Origin: Xiphias gladius
Lineage: Eukaryota > Chordata > Actinopteri > Istiophoriformes > Xiphiidae
Assembly (NCBI RefSeq): GCF_016859285.1
Contig: NC_053404.1
Location: 20,790,105 to 20,854,104, forward strand
Length of the DNA: 64,000 bases
Reading direction: 5' to 3'
Shown: positions 34,801-46,425 of the stretch, in pieces
How positions within the stretch are numbered: the stretch's first letter is position 1
How the letters are laid out: every line of letters starts with the position of its first letter
The notes under the pieces: model-generated
The model's database searches: none
Told to the model about the DNA's origin: nothing
What the model saw: only the letters and a program-made list of their open reading frames with translations
Program-made: the position numbers and the translations under genes

Positions 34801-37800
34801 TTATGAGTCACTTTAAATTGCCCATGGGGGTTAAAGCTGCTGTACAAATCAAGCTGCTGTACTTTGCTGTAACATGGTGACTCAGTGAGAAAAGGCCGAA
34901 GTACAACTCTTGACACGGGCATTTTATTCCTTTATTAATTATTCTGGCTATAAATCTTTTAATTTCCTTGTAAAGAAGTAACAATAATTGTAAAGATATT
35001 GTGAGAATGTTGTTGGATGGAGTTTGAGCCCCTTAATAAAAGTGGCCCGACCTACCTCGCCTAAAGATACTGTCGCACGTTTCCTGCAATTTATCAGCAC
35101 CGGACACGAGTTAAACTAAAAATTAAGAATACAACAACAGATCAAAGTGTCTTGTTGCACCTCAGTTTGGTTTTTTTTGCTTAGTCAGTGGAGTAGTGAG
35201 CCAATACTGGGGCCAGAGAGTTCAGCCAACATCAACACACCCAGTAACTGGGATAAGTACATTTACAAGCAGAGCTGCCTCTAATCCAGCCTTGTTTATC
35301 CAAAACTATAAGGGTTGGTTATTTGCCGTTCGACTGATTGATTGTTCTAAGATCTGTGTTTTAAGACACTTTATTATTATTATTATTATTATTTTATTTT
35401 TAATTTATTATTATTATTTTTCCTGTCTGTTTAGGTGTGGTGGTCCCCGAAAAGAAATGCAGAGAAAAAACGACCAGGAAGTCGAAAAGGAGGAGCAGCG
35501 AATTAGAGAGCGACGACGTCGGTCATGTCAAGCAGATAAAGATGGAGGAGGTCACGTCTCAGCTGGTGAGTCAGCCCTCGCCGGAGCGGGGAGGAGTTGA
35601 AAAACAATGGAGCATTTCTGAAACCGTCACGTACAACCTAAACTCAGAAAATGTGAAAATCTTAAAGTTGCAACGTTAAGCTGCTGGCGGTGGGAGATGA
35701 AAAATCATCAGCATTACATTCTGCAGCACGTCCAGTAATCTGTCTTACAGTGGACTTATCAGATCTACTGACTTTTCCAGCCGTGACGTCACAATGCTAG
35801 CGAGGCAAACAAAACAAAAAAACCGTTGATGACTAAAAATCTCCCTGGTTTCTTGACCTGAATCAAATCTCAACTTTGTTCAGGGAGCCTGAGCTAAGGG
35901 TTTCCTGCGTCCGCTCAGCACGAGTCTCTGTTAGATAAACAACCTCCTCCTCTCTGATTCTCAGGGTGCTGAAGATGCTCTGCTGCAGAGTGACATCACC
36001 GTCCAGACAGAGGAGCCTGTTCAGCAGCACACCACCACCACCATCCAGAGAGACTGTGAGTTGAACCGCGGCACTGCACCGCATTCACGCGGGCTGTTAG
36101 TCTGGCTAATGCAGTCACTCAGTCAACCGCTAGGACTCGTACGTAGGTCTAATTACATGAGGGCATCTCGCTCAGATATGGATCTGGTCACCTAAAGTGA
36201 TTTCTGCGCAGGGAAAACCTGATTTCCCCAAGTGCATTTCTCCCGGCGAAAGACAATGTTTCTGGCCACGTGCACACGGAACCAGCAAATACACATGACC
36301 AAGACTTCAGACAAGAAGGCAACATCATTACACTTAACGATGCACTGACAAGTCTGTGTATATAATTTGGTGTCCGTTATTCTGGAAAAAAAAAAAACAA
36401 AAATCACATTTGTGCTGCATGAAGGAGCCGTGCTCTGGCCACAGAGCCCGTTAGCTCACCGCTGTGCTCCCCAGATTAAATCGGGGGTAGGGGAGAAATC
36501 TAATTGCCGACCGGCTGCATGTATGACAGGGTTGAAAGTAACCTGGTTACTACGATTTCCCGCATCACCGGATCTCTCAGGGAAAAACCTGGTTCCATGA
36601 GGTCATCTAAATGTCCTGAATGATTACGTTTGTTTCATCATCTGCTCACATATCTGCCAAATAAACAGAGAACTGACTGTGGCTACTGACCTCTAACGCA
36701 ACTAGAGACGTTATCTCAGTCGATTTATCATTTTTATCTCTCAACCTTCTCTCCATATCTCCGTCTGTCTTTGCAGTGGTCGATGAGATCAGGCTGGATG
36801 TGCGGATCGAGGAGAGCGTCCCTGCCCCTCAAGAAGGTAATAAGGTTTTACAGCCGAGCAGGTTAAGTACAGCTGCACCTTTTCATTTTATGTCTTAACC
36901 CGAATGGAACCCGCTTGAAATGCTGGACAATATTCCAACTTGCTATGCAAACATTTTTTCTGTGTGTCTGTCTGTTTTTCTTGGCTTGAAAAGCTGTCTT
37001 TATGTTGAAGAAATTTAATCCAGCAGTTTTTAGGTCTGGCTCACTGCTCTAGTTGAATTGAGTCGATTTTGCTTTGTCGGTTTCTTTGAATGGATCTTTT
37101 ATTTTGAAAGGTAAAGCGTCTTTCCGCTCTAATCCCCCTCCACTCTCTCTTTCTGTCTCCAGTCCAGGACTCCTTCAATGTGGAGGTTCACTACTTAGGA
37201 CAGGAGGTTCTGAAACGTCAAATCCTGGGCACCGATGTCCGGATAACGTACCTGCCCTCCTCCCTCATTCCCCCGACGCCGGCCGCCCTGAAAGGCAGGT
37301 TTCCACGCATCCCTCTGCCGGAGCCGCCCTCCACGCTGCCGGCCGGCCAGGAGCTGCAGGCGCTGTTCACCCTGCTGCCCTTCATGGAGAAAGGAGTGGT
37401 GCTGACCTCCACGCCGCAGGGAGTGTACGGGAAGAGGTTCTGCCAGGGGCGGGTCTTCTGGACGGGGCCGCACACGACCACACAGGGGCTGCACAAGATG
37501 GAGAGAAACACTGAGCCGGTGCTGCTCTTCAGCAAAGACACCTTCAAGCAACGTGAGTGATCTCAATTCAGGCCCGAGAAATAGTCACAAGTTTGATCCC
37601 TGGCTCTACCTCCAACTCCACTGAGACACTGATCGTGTGTGTGATTTAGTCCCAGCATCTTTAACTTAGTTTGAAGAAGATTCCTGCATGATGCCACCTC
37701 CACACTTGGACCAGTTAGAGGTTTTTCTCTAAAATGTGCAGGCAGTGTAAATGGACTTCTGATGATCGTAGTAGGAGCCTAAGTGGGTTCTTTTAACCCA

Positions 37801-40075
37801 AAACTGTCATTTGACAACACAACAAGAAAGTTTCCTGGTCAAAGTTAAAGAGGCATATTTCCACTTGCCATCGAATTATACTCTGGTATTTCTTGCACGT
37901 ATTTTAACTACAGGTGAAAAAATTAGACAATTCATCATTTCGAATAATAGAAAATATACCTATAAAGAGTCCCGGTCTAGAGCTGCTCTACATGAAAAGT
38001 GCCCTGAGATAAACCCTGTTATGATTTGGCGCCATATAAATAAAATTGAATAGAATTGAATTGAAAATAAATCTGCAACTCTGTTAATATGCATTCAGTC
38101 ATCGTTTTTCAAGCAAAGAAGCCAAATATTCTCCGCTTCCTGCTTTTGAATGGTGAGGATTGGCTCTGCTTCTCGTCGTCGAGTATTTCAGATTTTAGAC
38201 TTTTCAATCAGGTCAAACAAGAAATTTGAAGTTGCCACTCAATGGGCATTTTTACTGTTTTCTGACACTATATAGATGAAAAAAAAAATTGGAGAGATGA
38301 ATTGATAGTAAAAAATAACCTTCACATCCCAATCTCCACCCTGAATCGCTCGCTCATATCCAGATTCAGCTTTTCATGCATTTTCAGTGCTGTTTTAGTT
38401 TTCAGCCCTCACACTACATCTAGTTTCATCTCAGTGCAGTAAACTTCAAGTCTGAATTATTATGCATTTAACTGACTCTCTCCCCACCCCACCCCGCATG
38501 CTCAGAGCTGGACCACTTCCGTTCGAACGGTGGCGAGCCTCCTCAGTGCGGCGTCACCCTGTGTTTTGGGGAAGAGCTGAGTAACACTGAGGACCCATCC
38601 AGAAAACTCATCATTGTGCAGGTAAAGGTACTGTAAATCCTCCACACCACTTTTTTCATGTTTAAAACCCATCACACGCACCATCTCAGGCCGCTTGCCT
38701 GAGAATTGACTGACTGATGTTTATATTTAACCAGGTGTGGTCAAATGAAACATTTTAGAGCAGACACGTTCCATTTAAAACTGAAAGTAAACCATTAGAA
38801 AGAGTTGGCAGGTCAAATATTAATTTGTTGATATCAGGTCTATTTGGACTGCAAACTAAACCATTTACATGACATTTTGCCCTGTGTAAAAAAGATCATC
38901 TGTCTCTAAGTAACTATTACAAAATGCTGACCTGGACCTTTTCTTAGACATTGTTAACTATCTAGGCTTTATGCCCTTTGGCTACTGAAAGTGCAGAGCA
39001 AAAAATGCTGTATCAAATGGGATTGGTACCAAGTATTTTTTCTACCTCAAGTGAATGCACCTAAACCTGTTTGTGATGAACTCCTGCGCCTCTTCCCAGC
39101 CCACCTGCTCCTGTTTCCTTAAATTCAACTATTTAAAACGATCTAAAGATAAGTTTGACAATGTTTGGTTTTGCACGCAGCTAGTTCCTATTTGACCTCA
39201 AAACTGTTTCTTGCTTTTAATGAAATATTTTTTGATTGCAGTGTCCAAGGTTTGCCCTCAAGTCTTACTTGTAATAGCATCCTGAAGAGACAGATCAAAT
39301 CCCGTGTCCTTGTGTTGTGTTGGGCTCTGAGAAATGATAATTCGCATGTTTTATAGAAAATACCACTAATCGATTGAGAAAATAGTCTGCATATTAATCA
39401 ATAATGAAAATATTTGTTGGCTGCAGCACCACTTAATGCCAAATGTGTGTCAAAAATAAATACGTCTTTATATCAAAATCCTTCGGTTTTTCTGTAAAAC
39501 ATGACTTTTTTCTCATGACTCATCTTGAACTTGGGGAGTGTATACATACATTTATTCAATCAATAAAAATAAATTAATAAATAAGTGATAAATAAATAAA
39601 AGGCTAACCCCTGACATCACATAATACCATTCTTAACTTGTGGGTTGTGGCACCTAAAAGAGTGATATCAAGGGTCCGATCTGCATGTCTGGTTAAACGT
39701 TGACACGAAACTGAAAACTGAAAAAATAAAAATAAAAAATTTAAAAAAAAAAAAAAAAGGAAAGTTTCCAAGAAATTAGCTGGAAAATACGAGACCTGTA
39801 AAATAAAGCACTACCAACAACTTCAGGACAAAGACCAAATGCACCCACAACACAGAGATTTAAGTAAATAGTAGTAATACCTTTACATGCCTCTGTCTTC
39901 TCTGCAGATCACTTTACCATGGGCAGAGCAGCAGGTCCAGAACGCTCAGTCCATCTTTGAGTCCATCACAATCCTCCAGTCCCTGGCCAGTCAGTCTCCG
40001 CTGGGAGAAATAACTCTGAACCTGGTCACCGTGCCTTTGTCGACGTCCGAGGAGCTCACCTGCGGGACTCTCTGA
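29319..40075 (+). CDS. irf9: Interferon regulatory factor 9 (ISGF3 DNA-binding subunit)
   Basis: Binds ISREs with STAT1/STAT2 to switch on type I interferon genes. Coding exons: 29319-29375, 31348-31470, 31598-31778, 35435-35565, 35965-36055, 36777-36836, 37163-37552, 38506-38621, 39908-40075; 1317 nt, 438 aa (human 393). The DNA-binding domain has the five IRF tryptophans (15, 30, 42, 62, 80) and closely matches human IRF9 (MFRIPWKHAGKQDFR, WKTRLRCALNKS, EPYKVY). A basic stretch KKCREKTTRKSKRRS just after it looks like a nuclear signal. The linker (aa 121-214) is longer and diverged from human. The IRF-association domain (from aa 215) begins FNVEVHYLGQEVL and includes GVYGKRFCQGRVFW. The first ATG after the acceptor at 29314 was chosen; a second in-frame ATG is at codon 6. 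rnf31 is upstream on the same strand, as in human. No frameshift seen. Confidence 0.94.
29376..31347 (+). other. irf9 intron after coding exon 1
   Basis: Holds MITE-like repeat copies (listed separately), a C-run at 29965-29976, and a C9-run at 31049-31058. The block 31060-31340 is GC-richer but has no supported exon. Confidence 0.5.
30390..30890 (+). mobile_element. Two abutting MITE-like repeats, copies 10 and 11
   Basis: Copy 10 (30390-30660) begins GTAGGGCTGCATGTTC and includes TTTGACCAACAGTCCGAAAC and CACACCTGAGAAACTGG. Copy 11 (30670-30890) is internally deleted: AACATGTCAGAAAATACC joins quickly to AAATATTTGGCATTTTTGCC and the terminal GATTAATCGACTAATCGTCG. Confidence 0.75.
31799..31836 (+). 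repeat. (AC)n microsatellite
   Basis: About 18 uninterrupted AC units starting some 20 bases after the donor of irf9 coding exon 3. Confidence 0.95.
32690..33060 (-). mobile_element. MITE-like percomorph repeat, copy 12 (inverted)
   Basis: Minus-orientation signatures: GCTTCTCAAGTGGCAGGATT, GCTGCTTTTCTCCGTTTTAA, TGGGATTTTATAGACGGATT. A shorter related piece precedes it at 32575-32640 (GGCTTCTCAAGTGAGAGGAT). Confidence 0.65.
33528..33815 (+). mobile_element. MITE-like percomorph repeat, copy 13
   Basis: Left end AAGAGCTGCGACTAACGATC; right end CCGATAGTTACAGCTGTAG. Internally deleted relative to longer copies (no ACCAACAGTCC block). Confidence 0.7.
34640..34870 (+). repeat. Retroposon 3' tail
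   Basis: CACTTTAAATTGCCCATGG followed by GTTAAAGCTGCTGTACAAAT resembles the 3' end of fish LINE-type elements. No coding part recognised. Confidence 0.4.
35367..35420 (+). repeat. (ATT)n microsatellite
   Basis: ATT units, slightly interrupted, ending just before the polypyrimidine tract of the acceptor at 35434. Confidence 0.9.
37935..38070 (+). repeat. Retroposon 3' tail ending in AATTGAAT repeats
   Basis: GAAAAGTGCCCTGAGATAAA, ATGATTTGGCGCCATATAAA and TAAAATTGAATAGAATTGAA form a 3' tail I recognise from many percomorph intronic repeats. Truncated at its 5' side. Confidence 0.65.
38085..38330 (-). mobile_element. MITE-like percomorph repeat, copy 14 (inverted)
   Basis: TTTTTCAAGCAAAGAAGCC, GGTGAGGATTGGCTCTGCTT, GTTTTCTGACACTATATAGA are the reverse complement of the family signatures. 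Confidence 0.6.
38622..39907 (+). other. irf9 intron 8
   Basis: Contains a short inverted MITE end (about 39360-39435: GAGAAAATAGTCTGCATATT, TTGGCTGCAGCACCAC) and AATAAATA-type simple repeat (39555-39600). Otherwise nothing seen. Confidence 0.5.
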
Positions 40076-42503
40076 GCACTGGAGGCAACGTCAGGTTTCC
40101 ATTTCAAAAAAAGCGACATCCTCCAGTTTACACCAATTCTTATGTCTTAAGTGAGACCACAAGGGCTGAGCCATGGGTCGACATGTTTATCACTTACCAC
40201 CATTACCAAATCATGGAAAATTAAATGAAGGAATTCATATTAGAAACACAGATTATTTTACAGTATGAATTCTCCCCGAATGACATGTCAAAATAAGAGA
40301 CTACTTTGTTTGGCAATGAAATTCTTTTACATACCACTCAGCCCACACAAATAGCACAAAACAGAAGCAAACTAGTTAATCTTAGTCCTGGGGATGCCAG
40401 AGCTTTCAAACTTTACCACTGGAGATCAAACAGTGAACTTTCTGTCCCCTGGAAACGGATTTTCAGGGATGGACTTTGGCCCCTTAGGTCCTAGTAGAGA
40501 TTAGTTGGTATACTGGAAGCACTACATGTAAACCAACACTGAGAAGTCGTCTAAAAGAATGTAACGTTAACTCACTTCTCTGCATTTTCCTCTAAGCCAG
40601 TGGTTCCCAACATGTGGGTCGGGACCCCCCGCAAAGTTAAATCAACAGGATATGAAAGCAGGAAAACACGTCTAGCATTTCTCTAAACTTTGCTCTTTTT
40701 TTTTGGTGTAAATTGCTGGATAATTCAAGGCATTTTAAGGTCACAAGCAGACACTGCTTTGTTTTAAAAAAGGGGTCACAAAGGGGAACCACAGGTGTAA
40801 TCAACTGATAACCATCTTGTTTATACTACAGCGCTGTAGAAACCTTTAGATCTCAAATACTAATTTTACAGTATAACAAAAGGGAAACACCATATGTAAA
40901 GTCGTAGCTGTTCAGTAGAGAAATAGTCAGAAAACAAAAACAAAAAAAAAAAAAAAAAAAAAGGTATCTGAAAGTAGTACCCAGACTTAATCCTTTTTGT
41001 TGAGTTTTGGTTCGTAAACTCGTGACATGAATGATGTACATACAAATGTGGTTTGATTGATGTCTTTTTAATAATTAAAAAGTTTCACACTGTTAACGGG
41101 ACAGACGGAAGGCTGTACCTTGCGTCGGGTTTGAAGCAGTGCTCGGAGAGTAAAAATATTGGAAGAATCCATCTTCTGTGTTAGTATTCATCCAGTGCAT
41201 GTTTTCGGAGTTATGAGAAACTAATCTAATACACAAGACTGTGTCCACTGAACTTCAACCTGCTGCATCGAAGATTTCCTGCAGAGGATGAGTGAAACTT
41301 GAGATTTAAACTTGAGAGTTAAACTTAATTCTTGCACTGTTAACATTTTTTTTTTAAAGTTTTTAAAAATGTTTTACAGTCAGATACTGGTGTAGCTGTT
41401 CTGGATTTCAAGAGGTCCACAAAAGAACAGAAACATCTTATTACTCAATGCAGAAGCCCTGCAGTAAATACAGTCTGCTGAAGCTCAGATGATTTGGTTT
41501 TTCTTGAAACGACTCAGTGGTCATTTTTTAACGTGGTAGTTTGGCAAGTTGTCAAGCAATTATCCCATTAAGTGTCTATGTTCGTGCGTCCAGCACTGTT
41601 CCTCTTTCCTACCGCAGTTAACTGTTTTTTGCAAGAGCTGGTGTGATTCATAAGACATTTCCTCTTGAGAAGTTACATGATTTTAAAAAGGAGCTTGCAG
41701 CTGATGCAACATCAGTTTAGGCAAGAATCACTGTACTGTAATATACAAAAAGGCAGCTACACAAGTGAGTTATGTTTAAATGAATAAGCATTGTTTGTAA
41801 TTACGGAAGTTTCAAGTCAACATAATGAGAGATTTCTGGTGTGTCAGTTGCAAATGCTATAAAATAGTCACTTAACAGGATATACCGTTGCCTTCATACG
41901 GGGTTTTCACTGTCATGTTTAGAAGAGGAGTCCATTTGAGGGACCTAATGATGTTATACACTCAGTTCATAAAAATAATGACAAGGGCCCTTCATTAAAT
42001 CATCCCTTCGTGAAGGTGCTAGCACCGCCGTCCTGACCGTCAGCCTCGATCAACACCTGCTAGTCAACGACAGAAAAAAACATTTGGAGCTTCAACAAAC
42101 TAGTATTCACTGCAGGACTTTTGTTCTGTAAGGTGTTTGTTATTTTGTCCAACCTCCAGTTGCTCGTAATATACGCAAGAACAAAAAAATAGTATAGCAT
42201 CAAATGGCAAAATAGGACCAGAAATAAATACCACAGTTGCTTAGTAACAGTGTCGTAAGTGTTCTATAGGTGGATTTTTCCTTTAAATCAGAAGTAAATA
42301 TTTTGTTATTTATGCATGTTTGATGTCAAGTCCCTGTTCAGTCAAGAAAATGCATTAAAAATAAACATCTTCCTGAACTCCCTGTTAAACATGTGGTTGT
42401 GTTGGGTTATTAAAAAACAAAATCACATTTCTTCGTAACAGTGACATTTAGTCGGAACATAAATAAATCTGAGCTCTAGTACAAACTGGTGCTACTTCTC
42501 GGT
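40076..42503. other. irf9 and emc9 convergent 3' UTR interval
   Basis: No coding region. On plus, ATTAAA near 41075 and AATAAA at 42360-42365 could end irf9 transcripts. The second would place the irf9 end only about 120 bases from the emc9 stop codon. No clear AATAAA for emc9 on minus was found in the first few hundred bases. Confidence 0.45.
40598..40793 (+). mobile_element. hAT-like MITE
   Basis: Left end CAGTGGTTCCCAACATGTGG then GTCGGGACCCCC; right side AAAAGGGGTCACAAAGGGGA followed by ACCACAG. The ends are imperfect inverted repeats of a type (CAGTGGTTCCCAAC) common in fish and other vertebrates. Confidence 0.65.
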
Positions 42504-45500
42504 CTAGATGCTCCCGTTGGCCGGCGAGGCGAGCTCTGCTATCTTGGCGTTAAGTTTCTGATTGGTCCAGTCCTTTGTAATGTCGTCCAAGTGGCTGTCA
42601 AAATCCACCAATAGCATGTGATCGTCCGACTCCAGCATCTGACTGGCTATCGCCCGGGTCTCCTCCCACTGCCTCAGCATTATCCTGAACAAGATGGACG
42701 CAAGGGATATATTGGCATGACATAAGAACACGTATGCTCGCAGTACTAGCAGTTTTACCGTCAAGAATGCCAACAGAAGGTTTACAAGTTTCACCTCATT
42801 AATATGCAGATTTATAGATCAATCCGCACCAAAAATCGAATCAGATCATCTACTTCAAATGGAGTACCTGTGCTGTAACTAGGAATTTTTCTAGTGTGTA
42901 CGGTTCTGGAGCTACCGTCCTCATAAGAATGTCTAAAGAGTCAGCAACAGATGCCAACATAATGTCCTGCATAACGTGTATGAATTTAAAATTGTTTGTA
43001 TGTACCGGAAAAAGATTTCGAGGACTGAACAGTTTTTGTGAGTGAATCCAAAAGCAAAAATATTTTAAAATGTTACATGTCTGATTACACAGGGAACCAA
43101 CCTGTTGTCCAACAACTTCTTGGGGACTTTACACTCCTCAGAAGTGAAAGCAAAAAGGAATCAGGTAAACCGCTTGACCTCTTCGAGCTAAGTCAAGTCT
43201 GTCAGATCGATATTCTGATTAATGCCGGCTTCAATATCAAATGCTGTGTCTTTATTTCAAACATTGTACGAGTTTAAAGTGAATTTCAGCATCACAAAAT
43301 ATGAATTCAGTGCGTCTCCATCAGCTAATTTAACATGAATAAATTAAAAGACTGACATGATTTACCAGGCATTAGCAGCTCTATGTAATGACATTTTATT
43401 GCTGCTTCCCCGCCACATTAAGATGTCGTTATTATTTTTCAGTGAATTGATTTGTCTCTTCTGATCCACATGTACCCTGTGGTTTTTTTATGATCCACTA
43501 CGGTGAAATAGTGGTTTTGGCGTATAATTTCTGGTATTTCCCGCAGGTTTAAAGCCTGGGAGAATCATCCCATGACAAAAACATGCCCCGGCCCACCAGC
43601 CGTCTCTTACGTGTGTTTGTCTTTGAGCATCCATCTTGCATCTTTGCGCTCATACATCACGATGGGAGGCACCCGATAGTCTGGAGACATCTTACTACCA
43701 TCAAGCTACGAAACAAACCAGAGCAACAAATATAGATCATACAAATGAACTAACCTGAATTTTTTTTAAATTAATAAATCATTAATAAAATATCTAAACC
43801 TACAAAATGTTATATGGGCCCAAAGTGATGCCTAAAAACTGAATAACAACAGTCAAAAACGCAAAGTATTCAGTCTCTAATGATGATATTAATTAAAACA
43901 GAACAGCAAGAACATCTTACAAAGTGTGGAAAGGTCGCCAGCAATGTTTGCTAAATATCTCAGTTACTAAAATGACTATTTTGGCATCAGACTTTTCGAT
44001 TAATAAACTTCTTGTTCCGGGTCCAATTTCTCTCATTTCTCATGTGAACCAAAGCAGCAAGAAGGGTCATGATGTTAAATCAGTTCTCTTCTGCTTTATA
44101 CTTACCATCAACAGAACTGCATTGTCAAACTGCTCGGCAATCTTGTCAGCTATCTTCAGTGCACATGGTGTCGGGCTGTTGGGTTAAAAAGACGGAGACA
44201 ATAAAGAAAATGGTAGAAATGTTTCCTTTTTTTTTTCCCCTCACTGAAATCAAAAAAGTGTTGTGAATAATGTATATAATGAACTTGAAAACAAGCTTTA
44301 ACAATTCTTAAAAGATCTAATATAGCTGAACTCATGGGGGCTTTGGAGAGAAATCAGGGGCTTGAAAACTCACCTACTATCTGATACACAGGCATTGGCT
44401 TGATAGTATCCCACTATCCTCTGCTGAGTCTGTGAACACCACACATCCACCTGAAACAGACAGGACACATCCTTTAAAATCAAATGCAAATTGGAATTTC
44501 TTTCAGGAATGCTTTCTCTGCAGCCGACATCAGGGACAGGCTAAAGCTTACAGCTTACAGAGACTGAAAAATGACTTAGGTCTGCTAAAACTGTTGAAGA
44601 CAACATTTCGGATATATGCGTCACTTTAATATATGCGTGCCAGCCGATGTAGGATCCACTGAGGGCTGTGTGGGAACATTATTTTGATGCGTCATTTAGC
44701 CCAGATTCTTTTCCGTGGAAAATATTTCCCCCCCAGTGCACCTCCAAGAAATGTTTCCCGATACTTCAAATCTTTGTTACAACTGTAAGTCTCACAGAGG
44801 TTTCTTTTATTCATTTGTTTTGGTCCTGTGACTTTATCCAAAAAATACTGGAGAGACATACACTGTTACTCTGTTATTCTATTATCTCTGTTATTCAAGA
44901 TGTTACTGGAAAACAGTTTAGTTTTACCACCGAGGATATTTTCAACAGAATTCACTGTGTTTTTTTAACCACACTCTCTTTTTTGGCAAAGGACTGTACG
45001 GCATCTCATTGCTGTGGTCCATGTCACGGCTCCCCTCTGTCGAAATGTGGCTGGAACAGTTTGCTGCCATGTTGACTGGAGAAACTGACTTATGACAAGT
45101 TCCAGAGGATCTGAAAACCATTATGTTAATTTTTTGCAGAGACTCTGAATTGACCTCTTGTAATTACCGCCGCCGCCGTCACCACCACCATTATTATTAT
45201 TAGCACCTGTTTTTGTGCAGCATCATTTGGAGGATTGGCTGGATGTTTTGTTGTGAATTCTGTTCTGTATATTGTTTGTATTTGTATTTTTTTTGTATAA
45301 AAGATAATCAATCAAAAACCTATTATAGTCAAGTGAACATTGATATTGCCGCAAAATATACTTCCACATTGAAACTGTGGAAAAACATCTTTTAGATTCA
45401 ATGGTTGACAGTTTTCCCATCCACCCCTCTGTCTCCCTTCTGAGCCAAACTTAGTTTTGCAGTTTCCTTTTCACCGATTTACCAATAACTGAAGTGTTGT

Positions 45501-46425
45501 GTAAATTACGTTGTATGGCGAAAATGGCAATATAGTGGACATAGTGGGTTGAACGTGTCATTTTTCACAAGTTTTTGGAACCTGGCTGCAGAGATTTAAA
45601 AGGATATGCAAGTCTGTGCAAAGGTTTGAGGCACTTCAGAGGTTTAGATTCTTGTCCACCACCCAGTGCCATCACAGATGGTGTCTGATCGGTCACAAAT
45701 TCATTTTGCAGCAAGACAAGGAGCCCAAACACACAGCCAGGGTCATAAAGAACTATATCCAGCGACAAGGAGAACAAGGAGTCCTGCAGCAGATGGTCTG
45801 GCCCCCCGAAGAGCCCTGATCTCAACATCACGGAGGAGACAGAAGACACTGAGGGTGGTCACATCAAATATTTCAGTTTTTTTTTTCTGTTTACTTCACT
45901 TTGTGTTAAGTTAATTGATAAATAAAAAGTATTAACTGCATTATGTTGAAAGCATCCTCCTGTTGCACAGCCCTGTATGTCACATCATGGGAAATGCGTT
46001 GAAAAATCTTTGAAAAATGGGGGGAGTCTTTCGGGGCTCTGGAAATACCTTCAAAACAGTTGTGCCTGCTGGAAAAACATTAAAAAGGATGCCTAGCCAT
46101 GTGACTCATGTCAGAACAGACACACGTCGGGCTTACCCAGACCAGCAGCCAGTAACGGCTACAAATTTACACCAGTTTGCTTTAAAAACAAAAAACTGGG
46201 GATACCAAACGCGTCGGCGTGCGTCCTTACCTGTGTGAGGGCCAGCTGAGTGATGGGAGCCAGGGGCAGGTGCGAGTGAAGCAGCGGCACGCAGTCCGTC
46301 ACACACACAGCGCCACCTGCCGAGCTGGACGACAGCAGCAGGCCGTTGATGCTGCACCGTGGAAACTGACAGGCGTGCAGGTACATCTTCACGAAAGCGC
46401 GACAGGACAGCTCCACCTCACCCAT
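42504..46425 (-). CDS. emc9: ER membrane protein complex subunit 9
   Basis: Subunit of the EMC, which inserts tail-anchored and multipass proteins into the ER membrane; EMC8 and EMC9 are alternative cytosolic subunits. Exons on minus: 46425-46231, 44450-44374, 44175-44106, 43705-43611, 42684-42504; 618 nt, 205 aa (human EMC9 208). The start MGEVELSCRAFVKMYLHA matches human EMC9 (MGEVEISALAYVKMCLHA) better than EMC8 (MPGVKLTTQAY). Further matches: TDCVPLLHSHL, IVGYYQANA, ALKIADKIAEQF, LVDFDSHLDDITKDWTNQ. This is an MPN-type fold without the JAMM metal ligands. An in-frame ATG 10 codons upstream (46455) exists, but the family start is preferred. Tail-to-tail with irf9. Confidence 0.93.
44660..45310 (+). 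mobile_element. LINE (L1-type) 3'-terminal fragment in emc9 intron 1
   Basis: The plus frame includes VSFIHLFWSCDFIQKI, typical of the L1 reverse-transcriptase C-terminal region, and then in another frame EKLTYDKFQRI just before a stop, typical of the L1 ORF2 end. A 3' UTR with GTATAAAAGATAATCAATCA follows. 5'-truncated and frameshifted. Confidence 0.65.
45165..45203 (+). repeat. Trinucleotide simple repeats (CCG, CAC, ATT)
   Basis: Short successive CCG, CAC and ATT runs inside the L1 fragment's 3' UTR. Confidence 0.8.
45560..45960 (+). mobile_element. Tc1/mariner transposase remnant in emc9 intron 1
   Basis: The frame reads QQDKEPKHTARVIKNYIQRQ and QGVLQQMVWPPEEP, matching the Tc1 motif around the second catalytic Asp and WP(P/S)QSPDLN. 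Frameshifted after WPP; a neighbouring frame is needed for the SPDLN-like part. Confidence 0.8.

Larger units (their letters stand above)
37163..40075 (+). other. irf9 IRF-association domain exons (7-9)
   Basis: The fold core spans VQDSFNVEVHYLGQEV to ITLNLVTVPLS. In mammals this domain contacts the STAT2 coiled coil. It is the most conserved part after the DNA-binding domain. Confidence 0.85.

Noticed and set aside
44668-45075. 135-codon plus-strand frame in emc9 intron 1
   Set aside because: Matches the end of an L1 reverse transcriptase and is truncated; not a host gene.
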